The notes below the pieces were generated by a model, which saw only the letters and a program-made list of their open reading frames with translations, was not told the DNA's origin and did no database searches. Both the position numbers and the translations under genes were made by a program. A stretch of 64,000 bases of DNA from Curtobacterium sp. MCBA15_009. GTDB taxonomy: Bacteria > Actinomycetota > Actinomycetes > Actinomycetales > Microbacteriaceae. This document shows, piece by piece, positions 1 through 7,899 of this stretch; positions within the stretch are counted from its first letter, which is position 1, and each line of letters begins with the position of its first letter. Location of the stretch: assembly GCF_001864895.1 (NCBI RefSeq), contig NZ_MJGO01000041.1:1-64000 (forward strand). The letters are read 5' to 3'.

Positions 1-32
1 CCCCGCAGTCGTCACCCCCAGGAGAACCCAGC

Positions 33-1064
33 ATGAGCACCACTGACAACCTCCGCGTCGCCGTCGTCGGAGCGGGCGCGATGGGCAGCGACCACGTGCG
101 TCGCATCACGTCGACGATCGCGGGCGCCGACGTCGTCGCGATCGTCGACCCGGACACCGCGCGCGCCACGGCGGCCGCGGCGCAAGCGCCGGGAGCGATC
201 ACCGCGTCGTCGTTCGAGGACGCCCTCGGCGCCACCGCGATCGACGCCGTCATCGTCGCGACGCCGGGCTTCCTGCACGAGCCGGTCCTGGTGCCGGCGC
301 TCGAACGAGGCCTGGCCGTGCTGTGCGAGAAGCCGCTCACGACGTCGGCCGAGGACTCCCTGCGGATCGTCGAGCTCGAGCAGCAGCACGCCGACCGCCC
401 GAGGATCCAGGTCGGCTTCATGCGCCGCTTCGACAAGGGGTACCAGGAGCTCCGCGCGTTGCGGGAGTCCGGCTCGAACGGTGCCCTGCTCGCGCTGCAC
501 CACGCCCACCGCAACCCGACCACGCCGCCGAACTTCAGCGAGTCGATGCTCATCCACGACTCGGTGATCCACGAGATCGACATCATCCCGTTCATCACGG
601 GGGAGCCGATCGTCGCGGTCGAGGTGAAGAAGCCCCGGAAGAACTCCCTCGCACCGGCCGACCTGCCCGAGCCGCAGTTCGTCCTGTTCACCACGGAGTC
701 GGGCACGATGGCGATCGTTGAGATCAACGTCAACGCCCAGTTCGGCTACCAGGTCACGACCGACGCGGTCTTCGAGTCGGGTGTCGCCTACATCGGCCGC
801 GAGACCTCGCTCACCCTCGTGTCGCAGGGCGTGTCCGGCCAGGGCGTCACGCCGTCGTTCGTCGAGCGGTTCGGCGCCGCCTACGACGAGGAGGTCCAGC
901 GCTGGGTCGACGCCGCCAGGACCGGGGGCATCGACGGGCCGAGCGCCTGGGACGGCTACACCGCGTCCGTCGTCGCCGAGGTGGCCGTGCGCGCGCAGCA
1001 GACCGGTGCGCTGGAGCAGGTCGCCTACGCCACCGCGAAGCCGGCGTTCTACGAGACGGCCTGA
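33..1064 (+). CDS. iolG: Gfo/Idh/MocA oxidoreductase, inositol 2-dehydrogenase type
   Basis: NAD-dependent dehydrogenase of 343 residues that probably oxidises myo-inositol or a related cyclitol/sugar to the keto form in the cytoplasm. Seen: N-terminal Rossmann loop GAGAMG (residues 13-18), the family EKP motif with Lys100, and a D-x3-H pair at Asp176 and His180 in DSVIHEID. This K/D/H triad is that of bacterial inositol 2-dehydrogenases. The ATG at 33 has AGGAGA about 7 bases upstream. It is first in an operon with the isomerase, transaldolase-like and second oxidoreductase genes downstream, only 3 bases from the next gene. The promoter lies outside the window. Exact substrate (myo-, scyllo-inositol or a sugar) cannot be decided from sequence. 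Confidence 0.82.
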   Translation: MSTTDNLRVAVVGAGAMGSDHVRRITSTIAGADVVAIVDPDTARATAAAAQAPGAITASSFEDALGATAIDAVIVATPGFLHEPVLVPALERGLAVLCEKPLTTSAEDSLRIVELEQQHADRPRIQVGFMRRFDKGYQELRALRESGSNGALLALHHAHRNPTTPPNFSESMLIHDSVIHEIDIIPFITGEPIVAVEVKKPRKNSLAPADLPEPQFVLFTTESGTMAIVEINVNAQFGYQVTTDAVFESGVAYIGRETSLTLVSQGVSGQGVTPSFVERFGAAYDEEVQRWVDAARTGGIDGPSAWDGYTASVVAEVAVRAQQTGALEQVAYATAKPAFYETA

Positions 1065-1067
1065 CCG

Positions 1068-1937
1068 ATGCCGAAGATCGCACTCGACCCGACGCCGTTC
1101 CACCACGACCTGTCACTGCTGGAGTTCCCGCAGAAGGTCTCGGACCTCGGCTACGAGCACCTTCAGCTCACCCCGCACCGCGACTTCATCCCCTTCCACC
1201 GGCACCCGAAGGCCGACGACGACCTCGTCGACGCCTTCGCGGCCGCGTGCCGGAAGGCCGGGGTCCAGGTCGCGTCGGTCCTGCCGGTCCTCCGGTGGTC
1301 GGGGCCCGACCGTGCCGCCCGCGAAGCCGCGGTGACGAAGTGGAAGCGGGTCATCGAGATCACGAAGCGCCTCGGCGTCGACACGATCAACACCGAGTTC
1401 TCCGGCCGCCCCGAGCTCCCCGAGGAGTCCGAGGACGCCTTCTACCGCTCGACGGAGGAGCTCCTGCCGATCATCGAGGACTCCGGGCTCCGCGTGCTCA
1501 TCGACCCGCATCCCGACGACTTCGTCGAGGACGGCCTCGAGGCGCTCCGGGTGATCCGCGGCCTGAACTCGAAGCACGTCGGGTTCGTCTACGTCGCCTG
1601 CCACACCTTCCACTACGGCGGCAACATGGATGAGATCATCGACGCCGCGGGTGACTCGCTGCAGTTGGTCCACGTCGCCGACGCCTACGACCACCGACGG
1701 TCGCACGGCCTCCGCTACATCACGAACCCGCCGGGCAACCCCGTGCGCGTGCACCAGCACCTGCCCGTGGGGCAGGCGGACGTCGACTTCGACGCCTTCT
1801 GGGCCGCGCTCGACCGGGTCGGCTTCACGGCGCGCGAGGACACCGTCGCGGTGTCGAGCGTCTTCGCCGAGGACGAGAACGCCGACGAGGTCTCACGCTT
1901 CCAGCTCGACACGATCACGAAGGGACTGAACCGATGA
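1068..1937 (+). CDS. Sugar phosphate isomerase/epimerase, xylose isomerase-like TIM barrel
   Basis: 289-residue AP-endonuclease-2/xylose-isomerase-like TIM-barrel protein of the IolE/IolH type. It probably dehydrates or isomerises the keto product made by the dehydrogenase next to it. Metal-ligand-like acidic and His segments are seen in order: NTEFSGRPE, LIDPHPDDF, YVACHTFHYGG and HVADAYDHRRSHG. These match the repeating E/D/H ligands of this barrel superfamily. It starts 3 bases after the upstream stop and its TGA overlaps the next ATG, so translation is probably coupled. IolE (inosose dehydratase), IolH or a generic sugar epimerase are all possible; context favours cyclitol catabolism. Confidence 0.75.
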   Translation: MPKIALDPTPFHHDLSLLEFPQKVSDLGYEHLQLTPHRDFIPFHRHPKADDDLVDAFAAACRKAGVQVASVLPVLRWSGPDRAAREAAVTKWKRVIEITKRLGVDTINTEFSGRPELPEESEDAFYRSTEELLPIIEDSGLRVLIDPHPDDFVEDGLEALRVIRGLNSKHVGFVYVACHTFHYGGNMDEIIDAAGDSLQLVHVADAYDHRRSHGLRYITNPPGNPVRVHQHLPVGQADVDFDAFWAALDRVGFTAREDTVAVSSVFAEDENADEVSRFQLDTITKGLNR

Positions 1938-3046
1938 CGACTGCCCTCGAGGCCCCGACGCCCACCGGCGCCGACGTCCGAGCCGTCACGCTGCAGGCCG
2001 CGTCGCAGACCGTGACCGCGCTGTGGAACGACTCCGCCGATCCGCGCGAGCTGTCCACCGCGATCCACGAGTACGGCGCCGTCGGGGCGACGTGCAACCC
2101 GGTGATCGCCTACACGTGCATCCAGCAGGACCCGGAGACGTGGGTGCCGCCCATCCGCGAGATCGCCGCCGAGCACCCGACCGCGGGGGAGTCCTGGATC
2201 GGCTGGAAGGCCGTCGAGGAGCTCTCGATCGCCGCCGCCGAGCAGCTGCTGCCCGCCTTCGAGGCGTCGGGTGGCCGCGACGGCCGGCTGAGCATGCAGA
2301 CCGATCCGCGGTTCCACCGCGACCAGGACGCGCTCGTCGAGCAGGCCGTGCGGTTCTCGCAGCTCGCCCCGAACATCATCGTGAAGATCCCCGCCACGAA
2401 GGTCGGCATCGCCGCGATCGAGGAGGCCGCGTACCGCGGTGTCTCGATCAACGCCACCGTGTCGTTCACCGTGCCGCAGGTCGTCACCGTGGGTGAGGCG
2501 ATCGAGCGGGCGCTCGACCGTCGCGCTGCCGAGGGCCGGCCCGGGCAGGAGTTCGGCCACGTCGTCACGCTGATGGCCGGGCGCTTCGACGACTGGTTGA
2601 AGACGGTCGTCGAACGCGACCACGTCATGGTCGACCCCGGCATCCTCGAGTGGGCCGGCGTCGCCGCGGTGAAGCAGGCGTACCGGGTCTTCCAGGAGCG
2701 CGGCTTCCGGTCGCGCGTGCTCGTGGCTGCCTTCCGCAACCCGCTGCAGTGGTCGGAGTTCCAGGGCGGTGACCTCGTCGTGTCCCCACCGTTCCAGTGG
2801 ACGAAGGACATCAACGAGAACGCGTTCCCCTTCCGGCCGGACGCCATCCACGACGAGGTCCCCGCCCACGTCATCGACGCGCTGCGGGCGGCCACGCCGG
2901 AGTTCGCCCGGGGCTACGACGTCGACGGCATGACCATCGACGAGTTCGACCGCTTCGGTGCCACGGTGACCACCTTGCGGCAGTTCCTCGACGCCGACGC
3001 GAAGCTCGACGCCCTGGTCCGCGACGTCATCGTGCCGGCAGCATGA
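1934..3046 (+). CDS. Transaldolase-family protein
   Basis: 370-residue class I transaldolase-like enzyme. Seen: the ATCNP segment typical of the transaldolase N-terminus, the motif NIIVKIPAT whose Lys151 is the expected Schiff-base lysine, and SINATVSF, matching the conserved NxTLxF region of the family. The ATG overlaps the preceding stop (ATGA) and its own stop overlaps the next start, so it belongs to the four-gene operon. Known transaldolases move dihydroxyacetone units between sugar phosphates; sulfo- and deoxy-sugar cleaving relatives exist. Its place between an inositol-type isomerase and a second oxidoreductase suggests a carbon-chain-cleaving step in catabolism rather than the pentose phosphate pathway, but the substrate is unknown. 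Confidence 0.78.
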   Translation: MTTALEAPTPTGADVRAVTLQAASQTVTALWNDSADPRELSTAIHEYGAVGATCNPVIAYTCIQQDPETWVPPIREIAAEHPTAGESWIGWKAVEELSIAAAEQLLPAFEASGGRDGRLSMQTDPRFHRDQDALVEQAVRFSQLAPNIIVKIPATKVGIAAIEEAAYRGVSINATVSFTVPQVVTVGEAIERALDRRAAEGRPGQEFGHVVTLMAGRFDDWLKTVVERDHVMVDPGILEWAGVAAVKQAYRVFQERGFRSRVLVAAFRNPLQWSEFQGGDLVVSPPFQWTKDINENAFPFRPDAIHDEVPAHVIDALRAATPEFARGYDVDGMTIDEFDRFGATVTTLRQFLDADAKLDALVRDVIVPAA

Positions 3047-4302
3047 GCGCAGACGCACCCGCAGCCGCATCCGCAACCGCAGCCGCAGCCGCACCGGCCC
3101 CCGCACGCCCTGCCACGATCGGCGTCGGCCTCATCTCGGTCGGCTGGATGGGCCGGTTGCACTCCCGTGCCTACCGCGCCCTGCCCGACCACTTCCCGGA
3201 GCTCGGCGTGCAGCCCCGGCTCGTGGTCGCCGCCGACCCGGTCGAGGCGGCGCGCGACCAGGCCGTCACCCGCCTGGGCTACGAGCGCGCCGTCGCCGAC
3301 CAGCACGAGGTCCTCGCCGACCCCGAGGTCGACGTCGTCTCGATCTGCTCGCCGAACTTCCTGCACCGCGAGATGGCGGTCGCCGCCGCCGAGGCGGGCA
3401 AGCCCTTCTGGATCGAGAAGCCGATGGGCCGGTACGCCAGCGACTCCCGGCAGATCCACGAGGCGGTCCAGCGCGCGGGCGTCATCACGAGCGTCGGCTT
3501 CAACTACCGGCACGCCCCGGCGATCGAACGGGCACGGGAACTCGTCCGCAGCGGGCGGCTGGGCCGCATCACGAACGTCCGCGGGTCGCTCCTGGCCGAC
3601 TACTCGTCGGACCCAGCGGCGCCGCTGACCTGGCGCTTCGAGCGGGAGCGTGCCGGCTCGGGCGTCCTCGGTGACCTGCTCTCGCACGGACTCGACCTGG
3701 CGCAGTACGTCGTCGGCCGGATCTCGTCCGTGACGGCGCTCGCCGAGACCTTCATCACTGACCGCCCGCTGCCCGGCGCTGGCATCGTCGACCGCAGCGC
3801 CGCCGCGACGGGGGAGCGGAAGCCCGTCGAGAACGAGGACTACGCGGCCCTGCTGTTCCGCTTCGAGGACGGCGCCGTCGGCACGATGGACTCCAGTCGG
3901 GTGATGCGCGGCCCGCACGCCGAGTACACGCTCGAGGTCTACGGCACGAGGGGCTCGGTGCGGTGGGACTTCCAGCGCCTCAACGAGCTCGAGGTCTTCC
4001 TCGACGGGCAAGAGGTCGACGGGTACGCGACGCACTACGTGGCCGCGGGGGACGGTGAGTTCGCCCGCTTCCAGCCGGGCCCCGGCACCGCCATGGGGTA
4101 CGACGACCTGAAGACCGTCGAGGCCGCGCAGTTCATCGCGAGCGTCCGGCGCGGGGAGCAGCTCGCGCCGTCGGTCGCCGACGGCCTGGCGGCGGCGTCG
4201 ATCGTGGAAGCGGCAGAGGCCTCGCTCGGAGACGGGGCGTGGCACGACGTCGCGCGGGTCGACGGGCCGCTCACCTACGCGGCGGCGACCCCGGTGCTCT
4301 AG
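3043..4302 (+). CDS. Gfo/Idh/MocA family oxidoreductase
   Basis: 419-residue NAD(P)-dependent oxidoreductase. An alanine/proline-rich N-terminal stretch (residues 2-26) precedes the Rossmann segment GLISVGWMG. The EKP motif is present with Lys126, and the C-terminal half is the usual alpha/beta substrate domain. Its ATG overlaps the upstream stop by 4 bases. It differs clearly from the first dehydrogenase in the operon (longer, different substrate loop), so the two probably act on different intermediates or stereoisomers, for example scyllo- and myo-inositol. A long downstream frame beginning at 2797 reads into this gene, but the Ala-rich start at 3043 is supported by the ATGA overlap. Confidence 0.78.
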   Translation: MSADAPAAASATAAAAAPAPARPATIGVGLISVGWMGRLHSRAYRALPDHFPELGVQPRLVVAADPVEAARDQAVTRLGYERAVADQHEVLADPEVDVVSICSPNFLHREMAVAAAEAGKPFWIEKPMGRYASDSRQIHEAVQRAGVITSVGFNYRHAPAIERARELVRSGRLGRITNVRGSLLADYSSDPAAPLTWRFERERAGSGVLGDLLSHGLDLAQYVVGRISSVTALAETFITDRPLPGAGIVDRSAAATGERKPVENEDYAALLFRFEDGAVGTMDSSRVMRGPHAEYTLEVYGTRGSVRWDFQRLNELEVFLDGQEVDGYATHYVAAGDGEFARFQPGPGTAMGYDDLKTVEAAQFIASVRRGEQLAPSVADGLAAASIVEAAEASLGDGAWHDVARVDGPLTYAAATPVL

Positions 4303-4364
4303 GCCCCCGATCTCCCGGGCGTGCGCGGTCCGCCGAGTGCCGACGGCCTCGCAGGCACGGCCTC

Positions 4365-4493
4365 GCGGGGGTCGGTGTCGCCTCCGAGGACGTCTTCATC
4401 GGGTACGTCGAGATCGGGCCGGAAGACTGGTCGTTCGGCTTCGGCCGGGTGCAGCACGTCACCGGCGAAGTCGGCATCCCATCGTTCGCCTGA
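4365..4493 (+). pseudogene. Tautomerase-family C-terminal remnant
   Basis: About 42 codons (SEDVFIGYVEIGPEDWSFG onward) read like the C-terminal end of a tautomerase superfamily protein, in which an acidic D-V-F strand is followed by E-x-WSFG. No start codon, ribosome site or N-terminal catalytic proline lies in frame; the sequence upstream is out-of-family. It sits between the oxidoreductase operon and the convergent HEPN-like gene. I read it as the leftover of a gene destroyed by deletion or by the neighbouring insertion. The call rests on recalled family similarity only. Confidence 0.5.
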
Positions 4494-4496
4494 TGG

Positions 4497-5180
4497 TCAA
4501 TCAGGCTCTCTTTCGCTGGGCGCGGGCCCAGGTTGACCACTCCGGTCGCCGAATTCTGCGGCTCGCCCCTGATAGAAGTAGGTGTCTTCCACTTCGTGCA
4601 GTCGCGAGACGAGATCTTCGACTGAAGCGAGGAACGCAATCTCGCGGTTCGTGTCGCCCTCGATGTCAGGAACGCCTTCGTCAGGCTCTGTGGGGAACTT
4701 GTAGTGCACGAACTCGTTCCTTCGCTCGAACACCGCCCGAGCGACCGCGAGCAAGTCGGGTGGAAGCGGAGCCTCTTCGGCCTTGCGCCAGCTGATTTGT
4801 AGCTTCTCGACTGGACTCTTGTGTCTGAGAAGCGGACGCGCCGCAACCTCGTCGTCTTCGGCATCGAGTATGAAGCCGTTACACCAGTGCTCAAGAAAGA
4901 TCGCGTAGAAGACGATCGAGTAATCCCATTCCCCGGAGTCCCGGAATTCACGCGCCTTTCGGAGCACGTCATCGGTGTGGTCGATGACCAAGCCAATGCT
5001 TCCGCGGTCCTTCTTGTGCTCGAGGAAGAAGCGGCCAGCTTCCCATTCGGTCTGTTCACGGGTCTTGCCGACCGGATCGATGAAGCCCTTGCGGATCACC
5101 GACCTGGTGAGGCTGGCCATGATGGACTTCGTGAGGGCCCGGCCCTCCTCCGATTCGAAGTACTCAGTGCGGTCTTTCAT
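4497..5180 (-). CDS. Hypothetical protein with HEPN-like R-x4-H motif
   Basis: 227-residue predicted soluble protein I cannot assign to a named family. It is mostly helical and charged. Residues 154-159 read RNEFVH within RRNEFVHYKF. An R-x4-H signature followed by aromatic residues is the catalytic hallmark of many HEPN RNases of toxin-antitoxin and defence systems. Its ATG overlaps the stop of the upstream GntR gene (ATGA), so it is translated from the same mRNA. Base composition is visibly lower in GC than either neighbour (for example the stretches around 4590-4620 and 4890-5010), which suggests horizontal gain. A non-enzymatic helical HEPN protein is an alternative. Confidence 0.6.
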   Translation of the reverse strand: MKDRTEYFESEEGRALTKSIMASLTRSVIRKGFIDPVGKTREQTEWEAGRFFLEHKKDRGSIGLVIDHTDDVLRKAREFRDSGEWDYSIVFYAIFLEHWCNGFILDAEDDEVAARPLLRHKSPVEKLQISWRKAEEAPLPPDLLAVARAVFERRNEFVHYKFPTEPDEGVPDIEGDTNREIAFLASVEDLVSRLHEVEDTYFYQGRAAEFGDRSGQPGPAPSEREPD

Positions 5181-5935
5181 TTGTCGACGAGCGTGACCTC
5201 GAACGAGTAGCGGTCCGGGCGGTAGCAGTGCACGCCGTACTCGACCGCCCGGCCCGAGGCGTCGTACGCGGTGCGGCTCATGGTGAGCACCGGGTCGCCG
5301 TCCTCGATCTCGAGCAGGTCGGCCTCGTCGTCCGTGACCGCACGGGCGCCGATCCGCTGCTTCGCCACCCGCATCGTGACGCCCCGGCCGCGCAGCAGCT
5401 GGTACAGCCCGTGTGCCTGCAGGTCGTCGTCGGTCAGGTCGAGGAACTCCGGCGGCAGGTAGTTCTCGAGGATCGCCATCGGGACGTCCTCGGCGAACCG
5501 CACGCGTCGGATGTGCGCGACGGTCGTGCCGGGTTCGATGCTGAGCGCCGCGGCGACGGCGTCGGACGCGGGGACGTCGTTGCGCTCGAGGAGCTTCGTC
5601 GCCGGCGCCTGTGCACCCTGCGCCAGGTCGTCGTACAGGCTCGTGAGCTCGACCTTGCGCGTCACCGGGCCGTGCACGACCTGGGTCCCGATGCCGCGGC
5701 GGCGGACCAGCAGGCCCTTGTCGACGAGGTCCTGGATCGCGCGTCGGATCGTCGGCCGCGACAGCCCGAGCCGCTCACCGAGGGCGATCTCGTTCTCGAG
5801 CCGGGCCCCGGGCGGCATCGCACCGGAGCGGATCGACTCCTCGATGCGCGAGGCGACCTGGAAGTAGAGGGGCATGGGGCCCGACCGGTCCAGGTCCATG
5901 AACAGGTCGGCGGGCAGCTGGCCTTCGTTGGGCAT
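5177..5935 (-). CDS. GntR-family regulator with UTRA ligand domain
   Basis: 252-residue HutC-subfamily transcription factor. Residues about 22-88 form the GntR winged helix (ARLENEIALGERLGLSRPTI, then KGLLVRRRGIGT), followed by a UTRA effector domain to the C-terminus, ending in YRPDRYSFEV, the usual final strand. I chose the ATG at 5935 because GGAGGACCGCG precedes it at good spacing; frames extending further upstream run through other genes. A palindrome lies 46-59 bases upstream and is probably its own operator. It probably senses a sugar or cyclitol derivative and may control the divergent-neighbour catabolic operon at the window start. Translation is coupled to the HEPN-like gene. Confidence 0.85.
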   Translation of the reverse strand: MPNEGQLPADLFMDLDRSGPMPLYFQVASRIEESIRSGAMPPGARLENEIALGERLGLSRPTIRRAIQDLVDKGLLVRRRGIGTQVVHGPVTRKVELTSLYDDLAQGAQAPATKLLERNDVPASDAVAAALSIEPGTTVAHIRRVRFAEDVPMAILENYLPPEFLDLTDDDLQAHGLYQLLRGRGVTMRVAKQRIGARAVTDDEADLLEIEDGDPVLTMSRTAYDASGRAVEYGVHCYRPDRYSFEVTLVDK

Positions 5936-5980
5936 CGCGGTCCTCCACACCTGCGGGACACCGGCGTCGGAGCCGACGGC

Positions 5981-5994
5981 ATTGTCGTGACAAT
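5981..5994. promoter_or_regulatory. Candidate GntR operator palindrome
   Basis: ATTGTC-GT-GACAAT is a perfect 6-bp inverted repeat with a 2-base centre, immediately upstream of the GntR gene. GntR factors bind such short TGTC/GACA dyads; the site also agrees with the IolR-type motif of corynebacteria at nearly every position as I remember it. Autoregulation is inferred. Confidence 0.55.
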
Positions 5995-6027
5995 ACCACC
6001 GGGGGTGCGGCGCCCCGGCTGGGGCCG

Positions 6028-6693
6028 TCAGTCGGAGAAGACCATCGGGCGGTTCGACAGCCGCGGCTGTGTGGTGCCCTTGGGCTTCTCGTCGCGCGCC
6101 CGGACCGGCGCGATCGACACCCGGGTCGCGGCGCCGAGCGCCTCGACGGTGTCGGCGCCGTGGTGCCCTGCGGCGTGCACGACGATCGCGGCGCAGGCCT
6201 CGGCATCGGCGGCTGCGTCGTGGTGCTGGAAGCCCGCGAACCCGGCGGCCATCGCGGCGCTGGGCAGCCGGTACGAGTCGAGCGTGTAGGTCTTGCGGGC
6301 GACCGCGAGCGAGCACAGCGAGTGGTGCTCGGCGAGGTCGGTGCCGGTCGCGGAGCACCCGCCGGCGATGACGCCCATGTCGAAGCGGGCGTTGTGCGCC
6401 ACGAGCACGTCGCCCTCGGCGAACGCCACGATGTCCGGGTACTGCTGCTCCCACGACTTCGCGCCGACGACGTCGGACGCGACGATGCCGTGGATCCGGG
6501 TGTTCCACTCGAGGAACGCGTCGTGGCCGAGCGGCGGCCGGATGAACCACGACGCCCGGTCGACGACCCGGCCCGCACGGACCTTGACGAGTCCGACCGA
6601 GCACGCGCTGGCGGGCGAGCTGTTCGCGGTCTCGAAGTCGATCGCAGTGAAGTTCAACGGCACGCTCTCGATCGTCGCACGCGGTGCCGACAT
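6028..6693 (-). CDS. DnaQ-like 3'-5' exonuclease
   Basis: 221-residue DEDD-superfamily exonuclease. Exo I is seen as AIDFETAN (Asp19 and Glu21), Exo II in VLVAHNARFD, and Exo III in the FQHHDAAADAEA segment with conserved His/Asp. This is the arrangement of the epsilon-like exonucleases found as stand-alone proteins in actinobacteria. It probably trims 3' ends in repair or RNA maturation. The start MSAPRATIES at 6693 was preferred over a GTG at 6774 because the longer version would overlap the upstream gene and adds a non-conserved basic stretch. The 55-residue tail after the exonuclease domain is basic and probably disordered. Confidence 0.78.
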   Translation of the reverse strand: MSAPRATIESVPLNFTAIDFETANSSPASACSVGLVKVRAGRVVDRASWFIRPPLGHDAFLEWNTRIHGIVASDVVGAKSWEQQYPDIVAFAEGDVLVAHNARFDMGVIAGGCSATGTDLAEHHSLCSLAVARKTYTLDSYRLPSAAMAAGFAGFQHHDAAADAEACAAIVVHAAGHHGADTVEALGAATRVSIAPVRARDEKPKGTTQPRLSNRPMVFSD

Positions 6694-6719
6694 CGCCGGA
6701 ACGCGCGCCCGGCGTTGCG

Positions 6720-7193
6720 TCAGCGGCGTCGTGAACGACGCGAGCCCCGACGACGTCGTGCGGTGAGCGCCCACGTCGACCGCCGGCGGGCGTGTTCGCG
6801 CACCGAGTGGGGGAGCAGGACCCGGCCGACGACCTCGAAGACGATCGCCGCGGCATCGAGGCGCCAGCGCTGCGGCACCGACGCGACGTGTGCCGCGAAC
6901 GCGGTCGCGAACGCCGCCGCGGAGTCCGCCGTCGTGGTGGGGAACGCCATGCTGCGCGGCGGGGCCACCATGCGGAACCGGTCCTCCTCGTCGTGGTCGA
7001 TCCCGTCGTCCTCGGGGTCGAGGTCGACGAGCAGGGCGACCTCCACGTCGCGGAGAGCCTCGTGCAGGTCGTCGAGTTCACCCTGCGACAGTTGCTCGAG
7101 CGCTGCGACCGTCTGCCGGGTGATGTACCGCTGCTGCTCGCGGCGGGACAGCCCGAGCGTGTGCACCCCGAGTCGATCGCGTTCGAACCACAT
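6720..7193 (-). CDS. Conserved hypothetical protein
   Basis: 157-residue protein of unknown function. It begins MWFERDRLGVHTLGLSRREQ and has an acidic middle (ALLVDLDPEDDG) and a very basic C-terminal tail rich in Arg (residues 137-157). No catalytic motif or membrane segment is visible. GGAGGACGACG precedes the ATG, giving a good ribosome site. It lies directly upstream of the exonuclease gene on the same strand, 26 bases away, and may share its transcript. I do not recognise the family. Confidence 0.5.
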   Translation of the reverse strand: MWFERDRLGVHTLGLSRREQQRYITRQTVAALEQLSQGELDDLHEALRDVEVALLVDLDPEDDGIDHDEEDRFRMVAPPRSMAFPTTTADSAAAFATAFAAHVASVPQRWRLDAAAIVFEVVGRVLLPHSVREHARRRSTWALTARRRRGSRRSRRR

Positions 7194-7282
7194 CGTCGTC
7201 CTCCACTCCCGTCACCCGGTGGGGCGACGACCCCCACGGTGCCACTGCCGGAAGGGACACGTGCCGCCCTACTCTGGACGCC

Positions 7283-7840
7283 ATGGGGAACGAGGACGAC
7301 CGACGACCGCTCGTGCTGCTGCTCGCCGGGTCCGGCTACGGCCAGCAGGCGCCGCTGCTCTGGTGGTCGCGCTTCGTCGCCGAGGCCGCCGGCTGCGAGG
7401 TCGTCGCCCCCTCCTGGGTCGTCGACGACGCAGCGGGAGCCGACCCGGTCGGGTTCGTCGAACGCACCGTCGACGCCGCCCTCGGCGGCCGGCTGCCCGA
7501 CCTCGTCGTCGCGAAGTCCTTCGGCTGCTGCGCACTGCCGTGGGCCGTCCAGAACCGTGTGCCCGGCGTCTGGCTGACACCCGTCCTCTCCCTCGACGCC
7601 GTCGCGACGGCGCTCGCCGCCGCACCCGACGTGCACGACGCGATCGGGGGTTCCGACGATCCCCTCTGGCAGCCGCAGCGCGTCCCGGGGACGGCTGCGC
7701 GCCTCCAGACCGTCGACCGAGCCGACCACGCGCTCCAGGTGACGGGCGACTGGCGACGGTCCCAGCGCCTGCAGGCGGACGTCTTCGCCCTGGTGGAACG
7801 CCGCGTGGCCGGCCTCGGCGGGCCGCGTCCCGTCTCCTGA
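7283..7840 (+). CDS. Small alpha/beta-hydrolase-like protein
   Basis: 185-residue protein with an alpha/beta-hydrolase core. Seen: an oxyanion-type loop LLAGSGYG near the N-terminus, a nucleophile elbow AKSFG with Ser79, an acidic site in GGSDDPLW (around Asp125-Asp126) and a C-terminal histidine His149 in DRADHALQV. Order and spacing fit a Ser-Asp-His triad. It is short for the fold and lacks a lid, like the KANL3/Tex30-like or dienelactone-hydrolase-like small hydrolases. TACTCT lies 7 bases before the ATG, so the mRNA may be leaderless. Divergent from the gene at 7193; the 89-base gap is the likely promoter for both. Confidence 0.65.
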   Translation: MGNEDDRRPLVLLLAGSGYGQQAPLLWWSRFVAEAAGCEVVAPSWVVDDAAGADPVGFVERTVDAALGGRLPDLVVAKSFGCCALPWAVQNRVPGVWLTPVLSLDAVATALAAAPDVHDAIGGSDDPLWQPQRVPGTAARLQTVDRADHALQVTGDWRRSQRLQADVFALVERRVAGLGGPRPVS

Positions 7841-7899
7841 CGGTCGGACGGGAGGCCCGGGTCGGCCCCGACGGGCGGCCGCCGGTAGGCTGTGCTCCC

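Noticed and set aside
4239-4493. 84-residue gene reading from the oxidoreductase into the tautomerase-like tail
   Set aside because: The first half is an out-of-frame shadow of the upstream gene, so only the tautomerase-like end is meaningful and it is treated as a relic.
6693-6774. Longer N-terminus of the exonuclease with a GTG start at 6774
   Set aside because: It overlaps the end of the next gene and adds non-conserved residues before the DFET motif.
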